A DNA stretch of 64,000 nt. Source: Haematococcus lacustris. Its lineage: Eukaryota > Chlorophyta > Chlorophyceae > Chlamydomonadales > Haematococcaceae. This document shows positions 45,601 to 56,400 of the stretch, piece after piece. A model generated the notes under the pieces. The model was not told the origin of the DNA and did no database searches. It saw only the letters and a program-made list of their open reading frames with translations. How positions within the stretch are numbered: position 1 is the stretch's first letter; each line of letters begins with the position of its first letter. Position numbers and translations under genes: made by a program. The DNA lies in NCBI GenBank assembly GCA_030144725.1, contig JASKMD010000030.1:6310502-6374501 (forward strand). Direction: 5' to 3'.

Positions 45601-46982
45601 TAGCAGCAAGGGTAGCAGTAGCAGCATGCCCCATGCTAGCAAGTCTCCGCCGATGCCAGCAGGTTTGCTCTGCCAAGGCCTGGACGAGATCCAGGGGCAG
45701 GGTGCTAGGGGCAGGCTGTCGGGCCAACAGGCAGACCAGGCAGCCAGACAGTGCAGGCAGGCACCTTGCCTGGCCGGCTGCAGTGCACCTCCACTGGCCC
45801 TAGAGCGCTGCGCCCCTCCCCTAACCGGCTGAAGTGATACCTGCGGCAGCATGGCCCCACGCTGACAGCTGCGGTCAGCAGGTCACCGCAGGTCTCACTA
45901 ACACATAATGTGGGTGGAGGGCTGTGGGCGGGCAGGTGGGCAGAGGGCTGTGGACAGGCAAGTGGGTGGAGGGCAGATGGCAGGCAGATGGGTGGGGGAC
46001 TGTGGGTGGGCAGGTGGGTAGAGGGCAGTGACTCCCTCCAGCCTTGCTTGCTTGCCCCATGGGGCTGGCACGCTTGAACACTCTCCCATCAGGGGCCCTG
46101 GCTGCCTAGCCCCGCTCTTGACACCCTGCAGACTCTGACCAATCCTCTTCCCCTCCTGGCCTCACTTCAGCCCTGACCACCCCTCTGCCCCTCCTAGCCT
46201 CCCCCCGCCCTGCCATGCGGCCAGACCTCAGGGGTTGGCCAGTGACCAGCTGGCGGATGGAGGCCATGAGCCTGACCCAATACGCCCGGTCTGCTGGGCT
46301 GATGCGAGTCAGGACCCTCACCTCCAGCTGTAGGCTCACCTGCACCACATGGGGGTTGGAAAGGCTTGTGATACGAGCAGGAGCACCAAAACCAGCCCCC
46401 TGCCCTTACCCCTGTCCCTGCCCAACGTCACAGCTCAGCCCCTGCCCCTGCCCCTGCCCCTGCCCCTGCCCCTGCCCCTGCCCCTGCCCCTGCCCCTGCC
46501 CCTGCCCCTGCCCCTGCCCCTGCCCCTGCCCCTGCCCCTGCCCCTGCCCCTGCCCCTGCCCCTGCCCCTGCCCCTGCCCCTGCCCCTGCCCCTGCCTCAG
46601 GACCTGGTAACCTGGCTCTGGAGGTTGCAGCACTGTAGCCATTCCCTGGTAAGCTCCTTGGATGAGCTCCAGCGTGTTCTCTGTGAGCAGCTGCTCTCGA
46701 AAACAGTCCTCCAGGCACGGCAGTGCGAAGCTAAGGCGTAGCCCACCAGCACTGTCGCCATGCACCAGATACTGGCAATCATCAAACTGCAGGTGGTCCA
46801 AGTGCTCCAGCCGTGTACTGTCAATCAAGTCAATGCTGTGTCAAAGCGTGTTTCACCTCATGAAGGTGGTGATGAGGGGGAGGGGGGCTTTTGCTCTCGA
46901 CCAAAGCAGTCAAGTAGCGCATGATCAATTCAAAAACCGCCTTGCTCTCCGGCACGATGCCGAGGGTCTCGACCTGCGCCAT
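42690..46982 (-). CDS. Arp2/3 complex subunit 2 (ARPC2, p34)
   Basis: Structural core subunit of the actin-branching Arp2/3 complex. Exons read right to left: 46857-46982 (MAQVETLGIVPESKAVFELI), 46604-46804 (FDDCQYLVHGDSAGGLRLSF ... VLQPPEPGYQ), 46227-46339 (VSLQLEVRVL), one or more short exons near 46.05 kb not resolved, 45437-45535 (EYFVKPHAQSVTVILPVRF ... GHAVLQ), 44749-44817 (EFADARRQASLGNAPSCAYF) and 42690-42860 (NPPPEVLQVPAALLDGVSGF ... VVWSLHTFRILIGFHITSCK). These follow ARPC2 order: the first barrel, then the RVT(V)VF-like strand, LQEF.EARR, APP, and WSL.TF...YH. The final exon is not located. One intron carries a CCCCTG microsatellite and another a 1.07-kb TIR transposon. Divergent from the dehydratase gene. 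Confidence 0.85.
43218..44290 (-). mobile_element. TIR DNA transposon, 1.07 kb, in ARPC2 intron
   Basis: The ends are inverted repeats: left TACCGTACTATCCTTTTTGA and right (reverse complement) TACCGTACTCTCCCTTTTGA, both followed by TTCGCG. The right end has several TCGCGA palindromes. Inside, minus-strand frames carry an AT-hook (KRGPGRPRK) after DRFVVRGISADDAAENLL, and separately a cysteine/histidine motif (CRHCKQPQEHHDF). No DDE transposase is visible, so it is probably non-autonomous or decayed. I could not define a target-site duplication. Confidence 0.7.
46437..46600. repeat. (CCCCTG)n, about 26 units
   Basis: This hexanucleotide run lies in an ARPC2 intron, immediately after the donor at 46603 on the minus strand. 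Confidence 0.95.
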
Positions 46983-47227
46983 AGCCTGACAGGCCCGGCG
47001 GGGCTCCGGCAGTCGTCCCGGCAGTCGTCCAAATGCATGGCGCAGCTAAGTGCATGGACATCACGGATAAGTTTGTGACCACCTAGCCCGAATCCGTAGC
47101 AGTAGCACAGTACTGTGGTTCAGTGTATAAATACGTTACAAGCACAAAGCCAGGCTTTCAGTGCTTCCGGTAGGTGTGACTGCTTGCGACAGTGTGGCGG
47201 GCGGGCTCGCAAAACCTCGACCCGGCG
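46983..47227. promoter_or_regulatory. Bidirectional promoter region (ARPC2 / HACD)
   Basis: 245 bp separate divergent start codons. It contains a short tandem duplication (GGCAGTCGTCC twice, near 47010-47030). Confidence 0.4.
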
Positions 47228-49848
47228 ATGGCAGGAGCTTTGCAATTGCGAGATGTTTATCTCGTGGCATATAACGCGACCCAGGCGCTCGGATGGGCAT
47301 GGTGCCTCTGGACAGTCGCCGCGAGCTACGCGGCCAATGGTGGTAACCATGTGAACGTCTTTAATACAGCTGGCGGCACTGCAAGCAAGTCGGCTGGGGT
47401 AGGGTGCAATATACCCATACCAACTACCCAACAGGGTATTGTCTGTGGCTCATCTCACTCAGCTTTACCCGGTAGACATATGGTGTTTCTGCAGTGCCCT
47501 ACCTGTCCCCCAGTATGTATGTACTGTGCCTTTGTCAAAGGTTGCAGCCAGCTTCAGTGCTGTGCTTCTCCCGCAGGGGTGTTCCAGCTTTTGTCAGGAC
47601 TAGAAGTTATCCACACTCTTCTAGGCATTGTGCGGTCCAGCCCTGCTATGGCGCTGCTGCAATGGGCTGGGCGCAGCAACATCCTGTTCTTGGTGCTTTC
47701 CAATATCCCTGACGTGAGTAGGACCATTGCTGCTTGTGGCAAGTGCGGCCAGCCCCTTGAGCTGCATGCAGCTTTGGGCCTATGGCGTGGTACAACAGCA
47801 AGGAGATGATGTCCTGCATACACTGCATTTACTAGACACATCCGCCATCACCATGCCTGGCTTGACATGCAAGCTAAACACATGTAGTCCATGAGGCTAC
47901 GTGTTCAGCAATGCCGACAGGCGAGTGCCACAATGCAATGATGATGATGATGATCATGACCATGCCAAGCCTGACTTCCAGCTCACTCTAGGCCTGCCGA
48001 CCCCACACCACATCCTCAGCCTCACGCTTCTTAAAAGCATCCCCAAGAGGTGGGGCGAAGCAAGCCATGCAATATGTTCCTGCTGGCTGCTACCCACCAC
48101 CCCGCCACCACCTGACTGCCTCACGCTGGGTTCAGCTCCCTACCCCTGGCCAAGTGTTGATGCAAAGAAAGGAAAAAGACTAGGGAGGTGAGTAGCCTAG
48201 GGGCGTGCCCTTGCTACCCTCCCACCAGAGGGTATTGATGCAAGAACCATGTTGAAGTCATGTCTCAGATCATGAGCAGACCAGGGTGTTCTGTTCCTGC
48301 CCCAGGTCCAAGCCTCCCCTGCCAGCTCGCTGCTGCTGGCAGTCTGGGCTGCATCAGAGGTGGTGCGCTACCCCTGGTATGCCCTGTCCATCCTGGACGT
48401 CTGCCCGCATGCCCTCACCTGGCTCAGGTCAGTGCCCAGCCCAGCCCAGCCCAGCCCAGCCCAGCCCAGCCCAGCCCAGCCCAGCCCAGCCCAGCCCAGC
48501 CCAGCCCAGCCCAGCCCAGCCCAGCCCAGCCCAGCCCAGCCCAGCCCAGCCCAGCCCAGCCCAGCCCAGCCCAGCCCAGCCCAGCCCAGCCCAGCCCAGC
48601 CCAGCCCAGCCCAGCCCAGCCCAGCCCAGCCCAGCCCAGCCCAGCCCAGCCCAGCCCAGCCCAGCCCAGCCCAGCCCAGCCCAGCCCAGCCCAGCCCAGC
48701 CCAGCCCAGCCCAGCCCAGCCCAGCCCAGCCCAGCCCAGCCCAGCCCAGCCCAGCCCAGCCCAGCCCAGCCCAGCCCAGCCCAGCCCAGCCCAGCCCAGC
48801 CCAGCCCAGCCCAGCCCAGCCCAGCCCAGCCCAGCCCAGCCCAGCCCAGCCCAGCCCAGCCCAGCCCAGCCCAGCCCAGCCCAGCCCAGCCCAGCCCAGC
48901 CCAGCCCAGCCCAGCCCAGCCCAGCCCAGCCCAGCCCAGCCCAGCCCAGCCCAGCCCAGCCCAGCCCAGCCCAGCCCAGCCCAGCCCAGCCCAGCCCAGC
49001 CCAGCCCAGCCCAGCCCAGCCCAGCCCAGCCCAGCCCAGCCCAGCCCAGCCCAGCCCAGCCCAGCCCAGCCCAGCCCAGCCCAGCCCAGCCCAGCCCAGC
49101 CCAGCCCAGCCCAGCCCAGCCCAGCCCAGCCCAGCCCAGCCCAGCCCAGCCCAGCCCAGCCCAGCCCAGCCCAGCCCAGCCCAGCCCAGCCCAGCCCAGC
49201 CCAGCCCAGCCCAGCCCAGCCCAGCCCAGCCCTGTTGGGACAAAGCTAGACTTGGCACAGGGCAGAGCAGGCCCGTCAGCGCCAGGCCTTAGCCAGTGAC
49301 CCCACCCTGCTTTCCATGACCATGCAGGTACACCGCTTTCATCCCTCTCTACCCGATAGGGGTTGCTTGTGAGATGTGGCTGCTGTGGTCCGCTCTGCCA
49401 GTGCTGGCTGCTCGTGACATGTACAGCTGGCACCTGCCCAACCGCCTGAACTTTGCGTTCTCGTATCACACTTTCAGCAAGGTGAGCCAGGGAGATGAGA
49501 AGGACAGGCTAGACCATTGCATAGCAGCAGAGTGTGACCTGCTGGCATCAGGTTGGTCACTGAACTCCATGGCCTGACTTGGTGCCTGGGATTGTTGACA
49601 GCGGACAGTGTCACAGCTGGTATTTGTATGAGTCCTGCATCTTTGCTACACAGCAGTGTGTGCCTGGGTGCACGCATGGGAGCCGTGATTCAGCATGGAC
49701 ATGCTTGCATGCCTTGCTGCCATTGTGATTGATTGTTCTCACGTAGGTCGGCCTGGTCGTGTATCTGCCGGTCTGGTGGCAGTTGTACGCTAGCTTGTTG
49801 AAGCAGCGGGCGAAGAAGCTTGGGACTTCACATGGCAAAACTGACTAG
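47228..49848 (+). CDS. Very-long-chain 3-hydroxyacyl-CoA dehydratase (HACD/PAS2/PHS1)
   Basis: Third step of fatty-acid elongation in the ER membrane. Exons: 47228-47384, 47577-47713, 48306-48427, 49328-49481 and 49747-49848, 223 residues, the standard family size. Conserved parts are [18 protein letters not shown] (first membrane helix), [31 protein letters not shown] and [16 protein letters not shown], the last holding the catalytic tyrosine (LYP) and glutamate (CE). Then [19 protein letters not shown] and a basic C-terminus with KKLG. Intron 1 must use a GC donor (GCAA|GCAAGT) to keep frame. Intron 3 is filled by 800 bp of CCCAG repeats. Confidence 0.93.
48434..49231. repeat. (CCCAG)n, about 159 units
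   Basis: A perfect pentanucleotide array starting six bases inside HACD intron 3 (donor at 48428) and filling about 90 percent of it. Its long apparent reading frames are artefacts. Confidence 0.97.
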
Positions 49849-50443
49849 ACCCTGCACGCGGTTCAGCTGTGACAAGCCTAATCAACTCCGGATATCTCTA
49901 TTGCACCAAGATGTCTCGCCAAGGATGAGCCTACAATACTAATGGTCACCCCGGCCATTGGTCCCGCCAATCCGTGACAGGCCTGCGCATCGCACCACGC
50001 GCTAGTGAAGGGTAGCTGAGGCTATCGCGGTAAGTCACGCGCGCTGAAACTCGCGTTTTGGACTGAAGCCTCCCAGATCACTCCGCAATGTCGCTTCGGA
50101 GCGGGAGGCGCATCCCTAGCCCTTGGTTCGAGAAGCAGCGTAGTAAGAACAAGCACGATCACAGGATCACAGTCACTGACTGTGGCACAGGATCACAGGA
50201 TCACACTGACCGGCACGTGTGTGTTAAATACGCTTTCAACTAGGTCCTTGCCGGCGCACGCCTTTGAATGCTCACACCGGAAATCCTTCGCATAGCGAGC
50301 CATGTTGTCCAGGTGGTTACAGCTGTGCAGCAGTCACTTATCTGACATCTGTGCAGGATTCACCAGGGCAAGCCAAGGTGAGGCGAACCCTCTTGCAAAC
50401 CGTTATCACGCCAGTTGTGTGACAGGTTTGATCATCACACTAG
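49849..50443. other. Intergenic between convergent HACD and PARN
   Basis: Contains the 3' untranslated regions. A 52-codon plus-strand frame (MSLRSGRRIPSPWFEKQRSK, from 50088) could be a small gene but has no other support. Repeated GGATCACA units lie near 50160-50205. Confidence 0.4.
50317..50321 (-). terminator. Candidate TGTAA polyadenylation signal for PARN
   Basis: TGTAA on the minus strand, about 125 nt after the PARN stop codon at 50444-50446. Confidence 0.4.
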
Positions 50444-53400
50444 TTATGGGTCCGCAGGCGCTGTGGCAGCAGTCTCCCCTGCAGTAGCCCCCCTCGACCT
50501 CTGGCGCTTAGAAGACCGCCCCTCCTCTCCTTCCGGCCCATTTGGTGCTACTGACTGCATGGCCTGCCTGGCAGCAGCATAGCTGGCCCACGACTGGGTG
50601 ACCCACTGCCCTTCTGCTGCTGCTGCCGCTCCCCCAGCCACATCACCATTGCCGTTGCTGGCACCATCACCTCCAGAGGTCGCAGTGGCAATGGCTATTG
50701 CCGCTTGGGCTGCCGCCGCCGCAGCGTCCACATCAGTGAGGGGGCGGGAGGGGAGCACAGGGAGCACTGCTGGCTGGGTCACAGGCGCCGCGACGGCTGG
50801 TGGACCCCCTGCGCCTGTTGGCCCCTCACTGTCCACCACCATGCTGCCAGTCCCGCTTGGCTGCGCTGCGGCAGCTGGGTCGGCGGGATGGTCACTTGAG
50901 GGGGCGGTGGGAGGAGGGGTGCCGTCTGCCTGGCCCTCAGTGGCTGAGGAAATGTCGGCGGCCGCGGCGGCCGCGGCGGCAGCATCAGCGGCGGCGGCGG
51001 CAGCGGGCACGTCACACTCCACCAAGTAGCCCCCTATGGACTGGGGCCCCGCTGCAGCAGCAGCAGCAGCAATAAGAGGACAAATGGAGCGGCAGCAGTG
51101 AAGGAGCGGTGCATCTGCAGCAACAGCCTGGCCAACAGCAGCAGCGGCAGCAGCAGCAGCAGCAGCTGCCTGGCCAACATCATCACGAACATCAGCAGCA
51201 GCACATGCGCCGCACAGACCAGAGTGGCTGAGATGGGTGGTGGACCCTGACCAGGAGGCGATTTGCTGCCATCAACCACATGGACAAGATGGACACCATG
51301 GAGCCATGCATCCACCTGCACAGCCTGCAGCCGCCTGACCTGCCCTTCAGGCTGGTCACCAAACCCACCTGGGGGCAGGGCGGTGACGCGGGGCCTGCCT
51401 GCCACGCCCATGCTCTGCAGCTTGCGCACAATGTCCATGCAGCGCATGCCAGGAGCGGGCCCATGCAGGTGAAGCACATGGGGGCGCAGCAGCAGGAGGT
51501 CTGGCCCCCCCAGCGCGATGAAGGGCATGTCAGAGCGAGACTGCAGCCATGGCCAGGCATACACATGGGGCTGAGCAAGGCTAGCACAGCCCATGCAGCA
51601 GCAAGGTTGAGAATAGATGAGTCAGCCAAGCACACCAAGGGCACCACGGTTGAGAAGGCAGCTGAGCCCATCCAGCCCACCAATAGCAAAGGCAAAGGCA
51701 AGGGTCAGTCTGTCACGCCAGAGTCAGCCAAGCACACCAAGGGCACCAAGGGCTGAGCAGGCGGCTGAGCTTGTCTAGCCTGCCAAGGGCAAAGGCAAAG
51801 GCAAGGGCAAAGCTGTTCGTCCCAGCCCACTGGCATTCCAGGCAGGTAGGTAGACAGGGACTGCAATGCAGCGCTAAACATGCAGCGTAGTGGGGAGAGC
51901 AGGTGGTGCCCGCTGGAGCAGCGCTGGTGGCCAGACCTGCAAGCTCAGCCAGCCAAGGGCAACCTGTACCCAGGCCTGGGCTACAAGTGGCTGCGAGACT
52001 GCCACAGGGGTCAGGCAACAGTTGAGGTGGACACTCCATACAGACAAATCACCGCCCCTAGTGAGGGGACCTGATCATGCCTTTGCAGTGGTACTTTTTG
52101 CCCGCTGGGCTGATGATGGGTTGCTCCTCAGCGACTCACAATGTTGAGCCTGTTTGCAAACGGCGACAGCCACTCCAACAGTTGGGGTTGCGGTGACGAC
52201 AGTGGCTGGGCCAGGTCTTGAATAGGCCCCACTGGGACCACCTGGCCAGGTGCTGACCCCTCACCCGGCTGACTGGCTGCTGTGCCCTCTGTGGGCTTTG
52301 AGGCCTCCGAGCCTGCCTGCTGCTCCTGAGGGGGAGGCTGCTGCTGCTGCTGCTGCTGCTGGTCTTGTGCAACGATGGGTTGTGGGCGGGGCGGGGGGCC
52401 GAGGGTGGCGCGAGCCAGGCCCCCCAGGAAGGCGTACACTGCGCCTGTCATGTACGCGTCATACCTGTGACACAACACGAAGCGTCACACCTGACACAAT
52501 GTGTGACCGTGGCCACAGCGCATGCTTACGACACAACGTACCCAGCTTCGTGAGCAGCAGCCCCGGCGGCAACATTTTCGTACTTGGAGCAGTGGGGATG
52601 GTGCTTGATGGTAGGCAGGCCCAAGCCTAGCTGCTGCTGCATAAGCTGGGCTGCTGCAGGGCGGGCAGATCCTCCTGTGTGCAGTCATGCAAGGCAGGGC
52701 AGCACAGGGAGTGCCTTTGCTAGGTGTGGCATGGTGGTTGGGCTGGTGCTGGTGCTGCTGGCGCTGAGTCTGCAGCAACGCCATGTTTGGCACATGCCAT
52801 GACTTGATCAGATGCATCAGGTTGTGCAACAGGGCATGGATTGGGGTCAGCTTTCAATGGGCTGCACTGACACATGGCAAGAAGGGAGGTGTTGTGGCTC
52901 TCTTATGTTGTTGCCTGTGTGTGTTGCACACCAGTCAACGCACACAGCAAGGACCAGGACTGCAGCGGTACAGGGCATGGAGTTAGGCCCCTGCGGGTAA
53001 AGTCATAAGAGGGGCGGCCCTCCTTGGTGCTGCACCCCCCAGCACTGTCACAGGAGCCTGGCATTGCGGCTGGCTCTGTAAGGAGGTGCCCTGAGGGCCC
53101 TGAATCCAGCAGGGCTGCAACCAACAAGCAATGCCAGCAAAGAAGCGATGACGACAACACGTGGTAGCTTTCATGAGCAGCGGTGGGTCCATGGAACCGG
53201 TTGGGAGCAGCATGGTGAATTTTGAACTTTTGAATTGTTTGAATTGTAGTGGGTCGGGCACAGGGCGTGAGCAGTATTGGTACGCACCTTCAGCCACCAG
53301 CTCCTGGTACAGCTGGCCCAGCCCAGTGCCCTCAGGGCGGAGGGATGCGGGGAGCTGGTAGGCGATGTGCTTGGTGTCATACAAGCCAGCAGGGAACCAG

Positions 53401-56400
53401 AAGCCACACAGCTCCTTGAACTCCCTCCAGCTTTCTGGTAGAGCGGAGGGCCCGGTGGCAAAGGAGGCCAGCACATACTGCAAGCCATGCCATGACATGC
53501 GTAGCCGGGTGTGGGAGTGACATGCAAAGGGAGTGCAAGGCAGTGGCACCACCCTCGTCCCTGGTCTCGTCCCTGGCCCCGCCCCCTGGCCCCGCCCCTG
53601 GCCCCCCCTTACCGCCAGGTCCATGAAGCAGTTGTGACCAACAGCTGGCTTGCCACTGTCCCTCATGGCCTGCAGCACTTGGCTGAAGCCAGCCGCCTGC
53701 CGCAGCACCTCCTGCCTGAGTGCTGCCTCCTCCACCTCATGAGCCACCTTGGCTGCCAGGCTGCCGCGCACCAGGCGCAGGCGCGGCCACCCATCCATGT
53801 CAACCTGGTCCAGCAACGAGGACAAGCAGGATGAGCCAGGGGCCAGGGAAGTCATCCACCACTTCCATCCGCCATGCCAAACGGTTGGTAGGCGGTTGTT
53901 GGGCGTTTGGCAGTTGGTGGTTGACGTCTGGTTGGGGATGGTGCAGACGTCCTGGTTGCCTACCTTGGTGATGTAGAAGCCCGGGTGGGTGTCGGTCACG
54001 CTTTCCAGGCCAGCAAAGTGTGAGACTTGGGCCAGGACTTGGTGGACTAAAAGGCGTTGGAAGGAGTTGTAGCGGGGCAGCAGCAGCGAGGGCAGTGCTG
54101 GCTCAGCCACCAGCCACTGTTTGACCTGTTGAGTGGTGAGCCCAGCAATATGACAAGCTGGGAGGCCGGCATTAACATGACATGGCATGCTGGCTCCTTC
54201 TTGTGTGCATGCGAGGCATGGGGTGTTTGGGCCAACAGACCCAGCAGGCACACTATGAAGCAGTGCAGCACAGCATGAGCATGCAGGTCATAGTGCACTT
54301 ACATCTGCACTGCCTTGGTGGGGGGTCAGGGTCAGGGTCAGGGTCAGGGGCAGGGCCAGAGTCAGGGTCAGGGTCAGGGTCAGGGTCGGGGTCAAGGTCA
54401 GGCTACAATGGGCCTGACCTCAGCCAACAGCGCTGCCACGAAAGCCAGGTCCTCCTCCTTCTCCAAAACCACAGGGTTGGTCTTAGAAGACTGGCGGGCC
54501 CCAGACTGCACGGCACAGGCACGGCCAGCCAGCCCCTCCGCTGATGTTGTTGCCGCTGCTACTAATCCAGCTGCCAGCTGCTCAGCCAGTCAGCATAGCC
54601 CAAACTAAGCTGTAGGCAGCTGTTACATAGCCAGGAATCAAGCATCAGTCATGATCAAGATCAGCGTTAGGGTGCACCCCTCATGCAGCCATGCAGTCGC
54701 CACCCACATTATGTGTCATGACCGGTCATTATACACACCAAGTAAACAATCAGCCTCACACCCATAGCTACCCTGTTCTACTCCCGTCAGGAGCACCTCT
54801 CACCCACCTGTTTTTTCTTGGCATGCTCGCGCAGAGCCATGTAAGGCACACCTTGTGCCACCCACTTGTTGAAGTCAAAGTGATTGGCGCTCCTGTCAGC
54901 AGAGGTAGTAGGCCAGGCGGTATGACTGCCAGGCATGCAGGGTGGGGAGGTGCAGGGCAGGGCAGGGAGGTGCAGCTGTGAGTCAGCCTGCTGAGGAGAA
55001 GCTGAGTAGAAGCTGGGTGCCCCTGAGCCCTGCCCCCCATGTGCCACCATCACATACTGGCCAGGCGTCAGGAACGTGTGCCCTAGCATGCGTGTCACAC
55101 TTGATGTGTGATGCAAGGATATGGAGTGGTGAAAGACACGGACCATGGAGGGAAGGGGGAGGTGTTGAGTGGGGCCAGGGGTTAGGGGCAACACACGAGC
55201 ATGCAGTGCAAGGGGGCAGGCACGCTGATGGGGCAGGGAAGGCGCGAGGGAAGCACACATGATGCTCACACAATGAGCATGACCGGTAGATGGGGAGCCC
55301 ATGTGATGATCACACAATGGGTGTGAAGTCGAGGTGCAAGGTGGCAGAGGTGCCAAGGAGGGCAAGCTCACAGGCTAAGAGGGCGGGGCGAGCAGAGAGG
55401 ACCCCCTTACAAGAATGACAGTGACCCAGCATCCACAAGGAAGCGACGGGCGGGAGTTGAACCCGAGACCTCCCAGGACAGCGGCTCAGGGAAGATGTAT
55501 GCGTTGAAGGTAGTGACCTGAGAAGGTGGCAGTGGCACAGCCAGCACTACATGTCATCGTTTTAAATCCCAAGACCAGCTCATGTAGGCTGCCATGAGCA
55601 CTTGTGTATTTTCACACAACCGTGTATTTTTCACGGGAAACCCAAGTTGCTTGAAAAGGCCACCGCCCGTCGCACTGCGCATCGCGTGATGGCTAAGAAG
55701 AAGCACAAGAAGGACCCGGGAAAGAAACAGAACGGTGCGTGTCCCCAGCCGTGACGTGAGCCCTAGACGTGAGTTACGCGCTGTGTGATAACCCGTCGCT
55801 CCTGTTGGTTCCATCCAGCCTGATCCTGTGGCAGGGGGCTGATTGCTGAGTATTGGCCAGTTGCTTAGGTTGGATAAGTTGACAACAACAGATTGGCATG
55901 GGCATGTGCATTACAGCACTGACAGTGGTTTGCTATGTATATATGCAACTGCATTGTTTCCACCCTGACTGCGTCTCAACACCCAGCCGGCCAGTGTGTG
56001 TGCTGCTCACCTCAAAGTGCTGCTGCTGAGCAGTGTGGGAAGCTGCAGGGCCAGCTGCTGGCTGTTGTGCAGTGACGCTTGAAGCGTCTGGTGTGGCTGC
56101 TGCTTCTGCTGCTGCTGGCACAGCGGGGGAGGGCTGAGGGGTGGGGTTGTGAGCAGCGCTGCTGCTGTTGGGGGGCCCGGAGCTGAGGGAGAAGCAGGAT
56201 AGACCAAACTGGGTGATGGTGTAGGAGGCAGCTGCATCCCTGACCCGGCTGTACCTGCAGGCAGCAACACTTGGTAGCGCCTGGGTTCTAGCCCGCGGTG
56301 CAGCAGTTGGAAGTTTTGTTAGCTGAACTTACTGCTGCTGGCTGCTGCTGCTAGGGGTTGTGCATTCCATGCTGCTGCTGCTGCTGCTGCTGCTGGGGGC

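Noticed and set aside
46440..46600. Repeated PC/PL or GQ reading frames
   Set aside because: They are translations of the CCCCTG microsatellite in an ARPC2 intron.
48434..49231. Long reading frames of repeated PAQPS/GWAGL, or a CRISPR-like array
   Set aside because: It is a perfect pentanucleotide array without spacers, inside a HACD intron.
50598..51029. Alanine-rich plus-strand frame
   Set aside because: It is the shadow of the alanine-rich last exon of PARN, which joins upstream exons in phase.
55440..55490. tRNA-like T-arm (GTTGAACCCGAGACC on plus)
   Set aside because: The reverse complement gives a partial T-arm, but there is no matching acceptor stem, D-arm or anticodon arm upstream.
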